Below, in pieces: positions 1 through 13,472 of a stretch of 64,000 nt of DNA (positions are counted from its first letter, which is position 1; every line of letters starts with the position of its first letter). The stretch is taken from the NCBI RefSeq assembly GCF_905475395.1, contig NC_058337.1, forward strand, positions 71,444,368 through 71,508,367. The letters run 5' to 3'. The notes under the pieces were generated by a model, which made no database searches, was not told where the DNA came from, and saw only the letters and a list, made by a program, of their open reading frames with translations. The stretch comes from Chrysoperla carnea. Lineage: Eukaryota; Arthropoda; Insecta; Neuroptera; Chrysopidae. The position numbers and the translations under genes were made by a program.

Positions 1-1331
1 AAAAAATTAAAAATTTGCTCATCAGTAATACACCGGATAAAAAACTTCTAAGAAATTTCTTCTTAAAAATTTAATTCTTTATATCCCTGTATTATCCAAA
101 TGTGTACTAATTCTTAATAGAAGAAATTTACTTGGTTATAGCTTTTTGTTTACGCGGATGACATGTTTTTTAATGATTGATATAATAGTGTAACCACCCA
201 CTGCCGGAATATCTATGGATAAGACACAATGAATAAACGTTTCTGTTTAGGTGAGTATACTTACAGACAAATTCTATGCCACATTTTTTAACATTTAAAT
301 TTGGTACAAAATTGGTGTAATGAATCTACTTCTGAATTCTGCATTGGTCTACTAGTACGTTAAAATGTAGATAACAATTTAGCAAATTATGTTATATAAG
401 GTTGCCTATCAGCAATTACCGTAGTGGCAAATTGGCTGGCAGTCACGAGTTTTTGAAGTTAGTTTGACTGCCAGCCTAAGAATTTAATACATTAATGTAC
501 ATGAAATCGAAGCTTTTGTAACATACAATCAAAAAATATAGGGCTGTTTTATATAACTAAGTCCAAATCTCAGTCACCGAAACCAAAAATAAGGATGTTA
601 TAAGTTTGACCGCTGTGTGGGTCTGTCTGCCTGTCGGTGGCATCGCAGCTCTAAACGGATGAACCGATTTTGATTTTGATTATTTTGTTTTAAAGATAAT
701 TTAATGGAGAGTGTTCCTAGCTATGTTTCAAGTGAGAGTCTAGGGTTCCGTACTCGAAACATTTGTCGCGGTTTTTTTAAATTTTGTAAATTTCATTTTT
801 TAGATAAGTGAAAAAAGTTGTAAATTTCTCAAGAACTAAAGGGTTTGACAGTTTGAAAGCCAAAATTTCAAAACTAAGTTATCCGAAACTTAGGATGGTG
901 GCGTTATATTTCATTTAGAATGTTAGCTACTGTATAAAATACATGAAAGCACATCAAAAATGTAAATACATATTAAATACTAGTTATTAAGTTTTTCAAC
1001 GATTACTGTGATCGACTTTTTTTTATAGTAGTTTCTTTACACCTATTTCGGGTCAAATTGAAATGTTAAAAATTTTGACTCCGAATTTGTCCATACGTAA
1101 ATTATATTTACCTAATCAGAAGCTTTTATTGTAATATCTTATCCACAGATATTTCTTAGATTATAAGTTTTGTCAACTTTATCAAATCTAGCATTAGGTA
1201 ATAATCAATCTAGATTACCAAAACTATTTTTCACTGGAAATTCTTAGGACATGAAATGTTTTAAATGTAAATATTAATAAAATGTATTTAAGAAAAATAA
1301 AAAAATTTTGATTTGTAATTATTGATAACAG
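1..1331 (+). other. Intron upstream of the SCYL2-like terminal exon, with a repeat fragment
   Basis: A+T-rich and without convincing exons. Positions about 585-770 hold a dispersed insect repeat (GTTTGACCGCTGTGTGG, then TCTGTCTGCCTGTC, AAACGGATGAACCGATTTTG and GGGTTCCGTACTCG). A second copy of the same family lies at about 52895-53060. Confidence 0.5.
585..770 (+). repeat. Dispersed repeat copy 1 (GTTTGACCGC...AAACGGATGAACC family)
   Basis: Shares with 52895-53060 the ordered blocks GTTTGACCGCT, TCTGTCTG, CTAAACGGATGAA and GAGTGTTC. The block order and spacing are the same in both, so this is one repeat family. No ends or target duplication could be defined. Confidence 0.6.
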
Positions 1332-1759
1332 GCCTTATACATCAAGCACCTAGTTTAGAACCATTGCAGCCAATGTCTTCCACATTAAATCCACAACAAA
1401 TATCAACAGAAAAATTTAATGCAAATGTACCAACAAATACAAATTTCACGTCCGTTGGCTCAACATGGAAAGATTTGAATATTAATATCGATAATTTATC
1501 ATTATCAAATAATCGTAACAAAAATGCAAATAGTCAAGCGCCAACAATGAATCAATTGGCAACAAGTAATCCAACATCACCAATAAATCAACCTCGTTCA
1601 TTACCAACGTTTCAAGCACCAGTAATAGCGCAACAACAATTTATGGGTGTTGGTGTACCACAACAACAAAATATTATTCCTGGATTGTATCCAACAGGGT
1701 TTAATCAAATGCAACAAACACAGTTAAATCAACAAATGCATTTTCAAGCATTTAAATGA
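1332..1759 (+). CDS. SCYL2: Last exon of a probable SCY1-like protein 2 (SCYL2) gene, partial
   Basis: This is a 3'-terminal coding exon. An acceptor (TTGATAACAG) precedes it, the first two bases complete a split Gly codon, and TGA closes the frame at 1757-1759. The roughly 142 residues are low-complexity, rich in Asn, Gln, Pro and Ser, with a short ordered motif (TWKDLNINIDNLSL) about 45 residues in and a Met/Gln-rich end (QQMHFQAFK). Disordered C-tails of this kind, with clathrin- and adaptor-binding potential, are typical of SCYL2/CVAK104, a pseudokinase of coated vesicles. The assignment rests on recalled resemblance of the tail only, because the kinase-like and HEAT regions lie outside the window. 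Another Asn/Gln-rich trafficking protein is possible. No perfect AATAAA follows; an ATTAAA near 1843 may serve. Confidence 0.5.
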
Positions 1760-4700
1760 TATTCTGATGTTTTTTAATTTTATTCCTTCAGAAAGAGGGA
1801 ATATTTTTAATTTATTTTATTATAAAAATTTTTTTTTTCTTGATTAAAATGGATTTTATCTACTTTTTATGTCTAGGTGAGTTTGTTGAATTTTATTTTG
1901 TAAATACAATCAGATAAATATATAAATGAATATACAGGAGATAGTAAGAGTTTCCACCAAAATTGAAACAACGAATCAGCACAAACAGACATTTCGAACT
2001 TTGCAGGCCACTACGTTAAAAGGTGCTTTTATTTCCCCTTAAAAACTATGTAACAGAAAGTGTAATTTCGTGTAACGTAGAATGTAAAATCTTAAGGTTG
2101 TAATACTCCTTTCAATAGCTTCATGGTATGTATAGTTGTAAAAAAAATCGATTCTTGTAAAGACAATAACATTACTGTAGGGTGGTCTCTCTGATATCGG
2201 GTTTTTGAATTTGAACTCACACTTTTCGTAATAGAAAATCAAAAAGCTTTACTGAAAAAGAAAGGTGATTCTATGATGCCTTTTATGTATCAAAAATAAT
2301 ATCCTTCCATATAATAAACCGAATAAATTTTATTTAAGCATTATACAGATTTTCAGTTTGGGTGAAAGTAAATCGAGATTGATCGGCGATTTAATTCACT
2401 AGTGTTTCAATTTTAGGTGGAAACGTTTATTCATAGAGATTTGTGAATTTAAATCGATTTTTTTAAAAAATTCGTATGGGCAATTTTGTATCTTTTATTT
2501 TATAGCCTAATTATAAAGTGCAAAGTATTTATATTTCATATCAAAGCTGGAAGAAAAAAAGTTTTTATTTTGTGTAAATATTTTTCCATATAAAGCCTCG
2601 TGTACATTAGTATGTTAGTGCAATAAATATAAAATTTTTAATTATAAAAATTTATACACATGCGAAAAATCGTTCCGTATTACTTTCTATTATTTTTAAT
2701 TTTTACGAATGTAAACTTGGCTTTGATTGTAAATCAAAATACAATAGAGACAGGGGACTTTTATTAAAAAAAAAATCGATTTATATACTTTGTACTTTTC
2801 ATTGAGATATTCTTATGCTCAAAAAAAAAAAAAAAAGTTTTTTGTTATTGAGAAGAAAATATTTATAATAAGAAGAAGTCTATGAAGATAATATATAGTA
2901 TATAGTTCTTCCATCACACGTCAGTACTAATTGAATTGATTCACGAATCAATTTTTACATGCGGAATAGAAATAATTTTCAATATTAAAAAAAATTAAAT
3001 ATTAAGTCAGAAAGATGGTTGTTCAAAATTCTAAGAGAATGGATTATAGGTTCAAAATTGGTTGGTGTACATGCCGTTAATTTCAGTTTATAGGGATTTA
3101 ACATCTGTTTATAATCTGACAACAATACTTTAGAATACCAAAAATACGTGTAACGGCTCTGCTAAACCTTTTAACACCATCATAATATTATCTTTAAAAG
3201 TGAAGAAGCTAAGTTTTAATTTAGAATAAGATGTAATAAGACAAGTTTATCTAGTATTTTGAGCTTGAATCCTTAGCCGTGGCTTCATTTAACCATAAAC
3301 GATCATCATGAAAGACAATTTCTACACCTGTATCTGTTACGTAATTTTTGAACGATCGTCTCTTAGGCTATGGGTGTAAAATATAGTTTAATTAGATTAT
3401 AAAACGCTCATTTTTGGGGTGCTGGGTGATTGTTTTAATTTGCACATAATTTTTTTAATGATAAATTTATTTTGATTATTTTGCAAATTCCACATTTTAA
3501 AATTTTATTACGACGTGTATTTTTACCCACCTAAGTTTTGCGGCGGTTGCAAATAAGAATAATATTAAAATTTTTAAAAACCATACAAAATTTTACTTTT
3601 TTTAAATAATTAATGATAATACTTTATTCGTATTGAATATACCAGAAAAGTCTATTCTATAAATGTTTTATACGAAATGATAGCTATAGTTAAACTTTTC
3701 AATTTCGGTTATGGCTTTTACGAAATTTGCAAAATAATCTAAAAATATTTTGAGAAGAGCAGCTAGTCTTTTTTCTATTAAAAAAATATATTTTTGTTTT
3801 ATAAAAAAATCCGATAAAAATAAAATATTTATAATTTTTTCTTTTATGCCAAAGTTTATTAAACAGAAATTTAATTTCTATATACATATTATTTAACCCT
3901 AAACATAAAACGTTTACTACCAAGGCGGGGATTCATACATTACGGATTTATTCAAACGGATAATTTTTTTAAAATAAAATTATTTTCGTTTTCTTTCGTA
4001 AGCACAAAAGTTGTTGTATTATTCTCAAAAATATTAATGAGTTATCGCAATTATTTCATTAAAAATATTAATACACAATCATTCTACGTGTACTTCTCGC
4101 GCCCGTGTTCTTTTATTTCGAAATATTATTTACTGGTGTAGTATTATTTTCCTATCACCTTATGGCTAAACCTCGAATAAGTTTCATCATAAATCTAGCT
4201 ACATTTTTCATAAACGACCTTTTTCTGTAATAATTGCGATAATTTCTTGTTATCAAATAAGGAACATTCCATAAACAATAATTATTTAAAAGACATGAAA
4301 TTTTTTTAAATATATTTTTTAATTATTGAAAAATGGGTAAAATATAATAATTATTTAATCCTCACTAAATATAATTTACATCCAAAATGCATTTCTGAAA
4401 AACTACTTCGATATATTATATCAACTTTCGATTTATAGTTATAACAATATCTACTTAGTTCTAAACTCGAGAACACATATCAAATATGAGACCACTTCCC
4501 ATTTTCTGCTTGGATGTAAATCAAATTTATAATTCAAAAAAATTATTCTGTATGGCGTTCGTAGTTAGAGGTAGTTTTTTAAAACATTATAGCAACAGCT
4601 AATCATATTTGAGGTGTCAGAGAAATTAAATAAACAAATTTAGCACAACAACAAATTTAAATCACAAAGAATTTAACTTTCTCCTCATAACAAATTATAC

Positions 4701-5005
4701 ACTTTGTAGATCCATTATCTTATGTTCTTATTCTGTGTAAGTATTGCTGCATTATTTATTGGATTGAACACAGAACATGGAATTGTGCTGTTTTGTCTCT
4801 ATTGGTGCTTCTAGGACAAACCTAGATACAACATTTACAGCAAGTCGGTGGCCAAGAGATTAATATATCTGTGTACTATGCAAAAAATAGTGTATAGAAA
4901 TGCCCCAATGGGCTAATTTCATTAAGTTAAGTGGTAGATTATGTTGCATTCAGTCACTCACTCGATAGAGGGTTTTGGAATTTATAATAATCTCGATAAA
5001 AAATG
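1760..5005. other. Gene-poor A+T-rich spacer
   Basis: Nothing is supported here as a gene. The short open frames lack splice context and conserved-looking composition. A TTTATT at about 4756 is a minus-strand AATAAA that could belong to the candidate exon at 5006-5208. Confidence 0.4.
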
Positions 5006-5208
5006 TCAAGAACGAGTGTGAGCTTTTTTACTTTTAGCTTCTTCGTTTTCTGTCAGATGCTTGCCTGTGACAACACCGATCGTATAATTTATCACATTCA
5101 CTAAAATATTGTGCGCTACAGATTCAAAACATGATGGTGTTGAACAATCACGGAGGCAGGGAGGGACAGCAACTTCCTTGCCTAAATTGTCCAATTTGTA
5201 ATTTTCAC
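5006..5208 (-). CDS. Possible terminal exon of an unrecognised minus-strand gene
   Basis: Read on the minus strand, an acceptor-like CTTTCAG precedes an open frame of about 67 residues ending at a stop at 5006. Its composition is more protein-like than neighbouring random frames: a Cys-containing stretch (PPCLRDCSTPSCFES), a hydrophobic helix-like stretch (NILVNVINYTIGVVTG) and a charged Lys/Glu tail. A minus-strand AATAAA lies about 250 bp downstream near 4756. No upstream exon with matching phase was identified, and the family is not recognised. It may be a single exon of a gene whose other exons lie further right, a fragment of a mobile-element protein, or chance. Confidence 0.25.
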
Positions 5209-7504
5209 CTGAAAGATCGAATTTTGCACGTCTGGGGGATTTTGCTTACGCTTTCGCGAATCCCTCATATTTCAATTATTAATTTAACAAATGACATTTT
5301 ACAATTATAAATTTTATCTGTCCACCATTCTCCTCTTCCCTCCTCCCCTGATCAGCTGATTGGCGACGCTTGTACTGTTGATCAAAAAATCAATTTTGGG
5401 GTCAAATAACGCACATTTTAAAAATAGTATTAATATTTTTCCACTTGATCTCAAAACGTTGCATGGAATAATTTTTTTCGAATCTAAATTAAGAATAATT
5501 TTAAATTAGATTTTATTAATAATTAATTTTTTGCACTGAGGACAATAAAAGAATACATTTATTTATTAAATTTAAGTTGTTTTTTTTTTTTTTTAAATAT
5601 ATGGCTGTTTAAAAGATTAATACTGTGCTTCAGTATACGTCAGATGTTGTATCATAATATCTTATGTATACTGAATTCTCTAAGCTGTTGACTTATAATT
5701 TTAACTCATGTAAATTATTTCTTGTGTTTAGCTATATAAATGGGTAAGAATATGTAAGTTTTTAAATTAATTATGTATTAATTTAATATTTAAAATAAAA
5801 AAATGGGTTGCCAAATATGGTGGGGTACAGGAATTGTGATAATTTAGGTAAAACAAGACACAGGCAAAGTATTCCGTATCTAATAATAGAAAACGAGTTG
5901 AAACTAATTGGTTAATTTTTTGTATGTTTTTTGTTGTTTTATTCATTTTGAATAAGCCTCTTTGCAGAATTTCTGATTAAGTGGTACATTATTCATGCAA
6001 ACTTTACCGCTTGTATAAAGCCGCCAAAACTGGAAAACAAAACAAATTTAAAACACATTTTTTGAAGCAAATTATTGTTATTTGCAATTTTTATTTCCTA
6101 AACTTCAATTTTCGACACCTATTTATATGGTTTTTTGTTACTAAAACCTGTAAAAATAGTTGTAAAATTTTTTTTCAAATAAAAGTTATTTGTTTTTCGA
6201 TAAAAAATAAGAATTCATAACAATTATTATTCTGAGAATTTGCTTATTAAAATTTTCTTGTTGGAATCTTTCTTCTTTTTCAACATAGAACAATAATCTG
6301 CTTCCAAAAATACATAGTCCCATTTAAAAAACAAAGTTGATCTTTAAAAAAATAAATACAATATTTCCCTCAAAACAAGCCGATACATGTTTTTGCGTTT
6401 TTTGATTTTCCATTTAATTTTTGAAATGTAACTGGAAATTTTAAAAACATCACCTGTATATACGAGTAAAATCAACGAATAAATAAGTAGATAGCGTAAA
6501 AAAATTGTCATTTTCAGCCAATGGAAACATTTTAATAAAAGTGATCAGTAATTAACATAAAAATTAAAATTTTTGTAATATGCTGTTATTTTCTTTAACT
6601 TTTAAAACTCAAAAAATACATAAACATGTGTACCTAGTGCGTATTCGTGTTCATCCTAGATTATAATCAGACAAGTTGAATTTAATAACACATCATTCTT
6701 ATGTCTCGATTTAAACCAAGTGTTTCTTTAAATATATGTTGCCAAACTATTGTAAATTGTCTTGTCTTGCACGAAACCTGTACACAATGTATAAACGATT
6801 TATATGGAATAGTAAAAAACAAAATTTGAAAGTAATTTTATTTATTCTGTGTGTAATATTTTTAATAATAAGAAAAGTGTATATTATTTACGATGCTACA
6901 AAACTATGGCTACGTTCCAAAACTTCTCTCTATTCTGAATTTAACTCAGAGTTATAGTTGTACCCAAGAGTAAAATAACGTTCAAAAACTTTACAGATTA
7001 TACTCTGGACTTTACTTTTACTCTTTAAATATTCGTTCAAAAAAAAAAAAAAAAAAATCATCTATCTACAAAATCTCAATTTTGATAGTGTATGTGGGAA
7101 TTGTAATACAGTTATTTTAGCTATAATTAACCATAACTAACTGCACTAAAATAAATTAACTATATTGAAATTTCAATAGCTAACGCTATCGAATTCGAAA
7201 TTTTTGTAGATTGGTTTCTTGCAGATTGTTACGTTTTTTGAACGAAAGCATATCCATCACACTAAAAAGATAATTTTAAACTCTGGATTAACATACTCTT
7301 TTGTCTCTACCAGAGTCTAGTAGTTTTGGAGCGCAGTCTCATGATGGTATAGTGTTTAGTATATAAGTATTATATAGATGGTGTAGCAATACTTAGAAGT
7401 AATATATGAAATAAAATACTTTTGGAACAAGAGGTCACGATCTAAAAACTCTCTCATAGAATATCTCTGTTTTAATGCATAAATTAGACATTGTTTAAAT
7501 ATGT
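5209..7504. other. Gene-poor spacer
   Basis: A+T-rich with homopolymer runs (T run near 5580, A run near 7039). No gene, RNA gene or defined element could be supported. Confidence 0.35.
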
Positions 7505-8104
7505 ATATTAGTCGCATCAATGAATGTTTTTACTCGGGACTCCTCAATAACAGCTCCGATTTTGATGATTTTTTTTTTCAAAATGATTCTTTTTGTATAT
7601 TATTTAAAATAACATTGCAGAGGGGGAAATAATTTGCAGGGGTAATAGGCAATGTCGCGACTTATATATCGACGCCCAGCCTAAATCGCTAATGATAGAA
7701 GTTTGAAATTTCGAGTAGATATTTTATACAGTAGGTGTCATATAAAAAAGGATTTTTCGAAATTCATCCCCTAAAAGGATGAAATAGGGGATAAAAAAAA
7801 TTAAAAATTATTTCACCCATAGAATGCTAGATTATCAGCTAGTAAAATGGGCTATAGTTTTTTTTTTTCAAAAAAATTAAGGTTCCTTACCAAAAGTAAA
7901 AATCCATTAAATAATGAAATAGCGATTTAGGCTGGGCGACGATATATAAGTTGCGACATTGCCTAGTCGCCCTCCAGATTATTTCCTCCCTCTGAAATGT
8001 TTCTAATTTTAAATAATATACAAAAAAAATCATAAAAATCGGAGCTGTTATTGAGGACTTCTTAAGAATGGCTATTTTATGTATTCCTTTATCCGACTAA
8101 TATC
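7505..8104. mobile_element. Foldback/MITE-like element with ~150-bp inverted arms
   Basis: The left arm (about 7540-7690) and right arm (about 7921-8061) are inverted copies. CCTCAATAACAGCTCCGAT pairs with its complement near 8040-8055, and GCCCAGCCTAAATCGCTA near 7675-7691 pairs with the start of the right arm at 7920. Similarity resumes outside the arms: ATATTAGTCG at about 7505 is mirrored at about 8094-8104, so the element may span the full interval. The roughly 230 bp between the arms has no coding potential. No clear target duplication was found, so the superfamily is open. Confidence 0.65.
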
Positions 8105-8282
8105 ACTCAATGTGAAACCTGTTTCATATTTTTTGGTGTTAGCCCTAAGCTATCCATCCAAGCTATCCAAAATCTCGTAATCAAGGGAATTTAGGTTCAT
8201 ATTTAAATATTAATTTAGATTTAAAATATAATATTTTTTAAATCTATGCTTGGAGCTATATGATTAAAGCTGGCTTAGAACT

Positions 8283-8322
8283 ACAGATTATAGTTTTTTT
8301 TTTAATTAAAAACTATAATCTG
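8283..8322. repeat. Short palindromic element, copy 1 (ACAGATTATAGTTTTT)
   Basis: ACAGATTATAG plus a T tract is followed after a short spacer by its complement ending CTATAATCTGT. The same arm sequence recurs in the palindrome at 25689-25732, which indicates a small mobile hairpin family rather than chance. Confidence 0.55.
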
Positions 8323-9610
8323 TGCTTAGAACACAAATAAAAGTTAGCCAATCCGGTTAAATGTACTGTTGTCGGTTTAATACTGCAGAGCTATTGTGAA
8401 AATTGTGCATAGCTTAACTCTTTCTCCTTAAAAGTTCTCGAGAAATTCCTCACTCGTTTTGTTCCGCCACCTATGATTCTGAATATACTATTAACACTTG
8501 ATGTATCTAAGTGCTATATAGGTATTAAAAAAAATAGTATGCTATATATTTTGCCAAGAAATAGGACGACTCAAATGCAATTGGAACAAGGTTATTTAGA
8601 TCTTTAAAAAAATTAATGTAGTCTATGATGAATGTAAAATTCAAAAGAGAAAATTGCACAATCTTTCGCTAAAGGAGAATATAAAACTTAACCAAATAAA
8701 AGTCGATCTACGCATTTCAGTGAATTATCTGTTATCAATAGGCATAGAAATGCCTGAAGAGTATTGAAATGTCGGGCTATCACTTCGTCGCATTTGTGTA
8801 ATCGTATGTATTACTTTACAAAAAAGTTTCTTTACTCAACAAAACGTTAGTTCCAATGGTAATTATTTTTCACGATATTGAACTGAAGTTGCCGTACGGC
8901 CACTGAAATATGTAGATTGATCTTAACTCGTAATGAAATGATACATATATTTTATAATAACCAATGGTACTAATTAATTTTAAAAGTATAGTTCTTGGAC
9001 TAGACACTATATCCACATTGTTGATCGATATAATCACATTATTTCAATTTAAAAAATATTTAATCTAAACATAGATATTCAATGAGTTAGAGTCTTGTGT
9101 CATGACTTCTTTTAGTACAACGTGCATATATCAAAATAAGTGAAGATAAACTAAAGCCGTAATGGCAATGTCGCTAACTAGGATTAATTGAAACAAATTA
9201 GAATCAAAATTGATTTTACAAGTCAAATATATATTTAGAAGTACAATTCGTACTTTTGAAACTGATCGCGGCACAAAATATCTTCTAAGACTTAGTCTTT
9301 ACTCAAATCTAATTATTTATACCGAATACTCAAGGAGTGAAAAATAATTAGAAAGTTTTAAATTGTATGTGGAACGGATTCAAATCAAAATTGGATTCCA
9401 ACCTTGATAATGTTAATAATATGCACTTTCATTTTAATTTTTCTTTTGTTGAAACTGGAGAAGAAACAATAAGGATTCGAAACGTTTTTCCTAATAATAG
9501 TGTATGTATTAGCTTTAATATTGTTCCAAGCAGGCTCATGTGAATTTGATATAAAAGAGCTTTGAGTAAAAATTATAAAGTTTGTAAAACTTTTAATCCA
9601 GGAAATATAT
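8323..9610. other. Gene-poor spacer
   Basis: A+T-rich, with no coding exon, RNA gene or element boundary that can be supported. Confidence 0.35.
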
Positions 9611-9979
9611 AATAAAGATCGAACTTCGAAATAATTCCCGGAAAGCTGGATTTTTGCATGAATCTTCTATTTGTGGTTCTAAACAAAATTCCAATCTTTT
9701 TAAAATGCTTATTTCATTTATTTTCTTAAAAACCGTTAATCTCACGAAAAAAAGGTAATTGTATGTTATTTGTAGGAAATTTCCTAATTTACAAATTTTA
9801 TAATCATTATTTTTGTCGATAACAGTGGCCGTTAACGAGAAATCATATTTTGTGATTTTTGACCCGGATAACTTTTGTAGCGGCATTCGGATTGATGGAG
9901 ATTTTTGGGAGCCACAAATAAAATGTTCATGCAAAAATCCAGCTTTCCGGGAATTTTTCCGAAGTGAAATGTCTTTATT
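9611..9979. mobile_element. Foldback element with ~70-bp inverted arms
   Basis: Left arm about 9611-9680 and right arm about 9907-9979. ATTCCCGGAAAGCTGGATTT on the left is matched by its reverse complement near 9935-9955, and AATAAAGA at the left edge by TCTTTATT at the right edge. Open frames on both strands here are by-products of the arms. No target duplication could be fixed. Confidence 0.55.
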
Positions 9980-10748
9980 CTATGTATTTATAAAAATAAT
10001 AGTAAAAAAAAGGAATAAAAATGCAAAAAGTCGGAACAGTGACAGTTCAAGGATAAAAACATTCCAGTATCCCGTGTTAATAAATATATAAGCATAAATA
10101 AATACCTACTCCATTCACATGTATTTATTTAGTTCAATACGTCATATTGATTGTAGTAGAACTAATCTATGTAGCAGAACTAAATTATGAAAAACAAATT
10201 GTAACACAAAAATATTTGTATTTATACAGATTTTTTAATATATGCACGTTGTGAAAACATTCTTTAAATATTTAAATAAATAGTGTGTAGTTGGATTCTT
10301 ATGAAATTACATAATGAATTGTTGATAGAATTTTTAACGAATCAATATGTATACTATATAAAAATATAATATTAATTAATATAAGTAAATATATTATTAA
10401 TTGTGCCTTATTGAATGGGACAAGTGTTAAAAATAATAACAAAAAGATATAAAGGCAAATTCATTGAAGAGATATTTAAAATGGTTTAATTATAAATACA
10501 AAAAAAATAAAAACATATTAATGAGAAGATTGTAACTGATAAAATTGTATATTTCTGTATATATTTTGTCCATACTTAAATAAAAATCGATACTAAACCA
10601 ATGATTTTGACTGAATATATTTGGTACTTCACGGTTTACACTGTATCCTGTTTTTATTATTTTTCCTAAGAATATGCTTTTTTAAGAAATAGCTGCGAAT
10701 ATAGAAAAGAGAATTACAACTCTTTTGAATACAACAATTTTTTTATTG

Positions 10749-11260
10749 TAGATAATATCTTTGGACAATTTGTCTCTTTCATTTAAGTGATAACATATTT
10801 CGTAAATAAGGACAACAAATCTCCCATTTATGTGGTAACATTTTATTGAACAACCCTGTAAAAAATCTTTCAATTATTTTTATTCCTTAGTTATTTTTCT
10901 CTAACTTAAAAAGAAAATGTAGATAATATCTTTGGACAATTTGTCTCTTTCATTTAAGTGACAACATCTTTCGTAAATAAAGACAAAAAATTTCCCATTT
11001 ATGTGGTAACATTTTATTGAACAACCCTGTAAAAAATCTTTCAATTATTTTTATTCCTTAGTTATTTTTCTCTAACCTAAAAAGAAAATGTAGATAATAT
11101 CTTTGGACAATTTGTCTCTTTCATTTAAGTGACAACATCTTTCGTAAATAAAGACAAAAAATCTCCCATTTATGTGGTAACATTTTATTGAACAACCCTG
11201 TAAAAAATCTTTCAATTATTTTTGGTCCTTAGATGTTTTTCTCTAACTTAAAAAGAAAAA
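10749..11260. repeat. Three head-to-tail copies of a 171-bp tandem repeat
   Basis: TAGATAATATCTTTGGACAA starts at 10749, 10920 and 11091, an exact 171-bp step each time. The copies are nearly identical and include GTGGTAACATTTTATTG and AACAACCCTGTAAAAAATC. The first copy has a few extra differences, and the third diverges at its end (TTTGGTCCTTAGATG). The period resembles satellite monomers of nucleosomal size, but there are only three units here. Confidence 0.85.
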
Positions 11261-11553
11261 AAAGCAAACAAAAAACAAATTTTTGCAAACAAATGCCTAA
11301 AGACTCTATTTTCAATTGACATTATTTATTGGCAAACAATTGTTTATAATAAAATTGACACCTCCTTCTATCTTCTAACTGAAACTTCAACAAACAAAAT
11401 TAGCTTTGGAACGTTTCATTCGGCCTAACAGTTTTTGCACTAAATGCCTGAAAAAAAGTTGTTAACTTTGGGTAGGCCTCAAGTGTCTGAGTTTCTTATC
11501 CGATCGAAATCTGCTTAACGAAAATCGAAAGAGTTAAATATCAACCTTATTAT

Positions 11554-11772
11554 GGCCCATTTCGAAGTGTAACCTTGCGTTTGTTGTTACGTAAAACAAA
11601 AAAAATAGCAAATTTCTCGTTAAATATCAAATTTTTGTTGTATTTCACTTGTAAAATTTTGATATAACAATTATACCATCTGTTTTAGAATAAGTTTGAT
11701 GTTCAACGAGAAATTTGCTATTTTTTTGTTTTTCGTAAAAACAAATTCGAGGTTACAATCGCGAAATGGGGC
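11554..11772. mobile_element. Inverted-repeat element with ~65-bp arms
   Basis: GCCCATTTCG at 11555 and ATAGCAAATTTCTCGTT near 11606 are mirrored by AACGAGAAATTTGCTAT near 11705 and CGAAATGGGGC at 11762-11772. The interior is about 80 bp. It is non-coding and lacks a defined target duplication. Confidence 0.55.
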
Positions 11773-13472
11773 ACAACTCGGGTCTTTTTTTAATCTTTGG
11801 TTTTCTTAACACTTAGTAAATTTTAAAACCGAATTTCGTTAAGTTGAAAATTGGTTGAGAAATTTAATTTTATAATTATCTCCACTCTCCATTGAATTGC
11901 CTTTTTCCCTAAAGCTTTTTCCAAATTGAGCCGATTTGGAAGATCATCGCCAATTTCTTGTTTTTTGGGTACGGAACAAAGACTTTTCAATTCTCTATCA
12001 ACCTTTTTTCTGTTCATTAAAGGTTGCTTAAAGCATACTCTATAGGTGAGAAAATCGGCTAACTGAAAAGTCTTCATAAGCGTAAAATAATAACACGCTC
12101 TTTGATTACCTACGCTTAGCTGTACTTTTGATGATTGACAATTTATTATCATATCAAGATTTTTTGATTGTTTATTTTGGGTTTAAATTACCACATTTCG
12201 ATTAAAGAAATGTTAATTTTTCACAGGAAAATCATCAATATTTTTATTTAATTGATAAAAATTTTTTTATATCAGAACCCCTTATTTATTTTAAATTGAG
12301 GATTGGACAAGTAAAGCGCAAATGATATGTCTGCACATAAATTTTCAGTGTTCATTTGGTTAGTTTACAACAAATCGTGCCACTTTCGACGGCTGTGTGA
12401 AAATATTCAAGAAAAAAACACATTTGAAATATATTTTGGTGGAGTACTTATGTGAAAATTAATTAAATATTAAGAATATACAGTTTATTTAATTATTTCA
12501 ACTTGAATTTTTATTTTTTTAAATAAGAAATTACATTTTTTACCATCGAACGTGGTTTAATTATTAACAAAATATATATTTATTTAATTTTAAGTCAATT
12601 TGTTTTATAAAAAAATCTGCAAATACGGATGTATCATAATAAGGGAGGATGCATAAAAAGATAGGATTTTGAAAATCACTCAAGTTTTAAAATTTTAGAA
12701 TGTTATAATAGTTTGTGACTTTCTGAGTCTAGTCCTCACAGGCACGAGATATAATTATACATTTTTGCATAGATTTAAGGTACTATTAAAATAATCCACA
12801 TAAGCTACCTCAAAAACTTTCCATTATTTCCTTTCGAATCAATGAAGGCTTTGGTTCAGAAAATCATGAACTACATGCTTAACTTTTGAGTGAGGTCCAA
12901 AATTTTATCTTTTGGGCGCCCTTCTTTTTTAATTTCGAATAAGTAAATCTGTGAGAAGACCCTTTGATAAACTCATTATCAAAAACATACCATTCAACAG
13001 ATATTGCAGTAGCAGAAAATTGTTCATTTTCTTATTAATTCGAAAATTCATTATGACATATTGTATTTTTCTAAATATAAGTGAGAAACTAAAAATGCAA
13101 TGAAATGGCTTCATTAATTCTATTTTTTGTATTAAATTTTTTTTGAATGGAGGCTTTTATTTTCTCAAAATATTTACTGGCTAAAAATGAACATAGAAAA
13201 ACATAGTTTTTCTATGAATGAATTCGATTCAACAAATGCAAAAGCACACTTATTTGTAACATTTAAATACGGTTTTTCTATGAGTGATTATTTGAACAAT
13301 TGAAACTGAACAAAATTATATAGTTTAAACTTAAATCTACGTTACTTTTATTTGATGACTATCTATTTCAAATATCTTCCAAAAATTTGGAAAATCAGAC
13401 ATTATTATTGAGGAAATTATTAAAAAGTAATAAAAATTCAATTTCATCTGAGATTAAGAATTAGAATTAGTT
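11773..13472. other. Gene-poor spacer downstream of NOP56
   Basis: No supported gene. Minus-strand open frames near 11823-12152 and 12929-13114 have no splice or homology support. Confidence 0.35.

Noticed and set aside
9593-10091. Overlapping open frames of 113 and 92 codons on opposite strands
   Set aside because: They share peptide segments only because the region is an inverted repeat.
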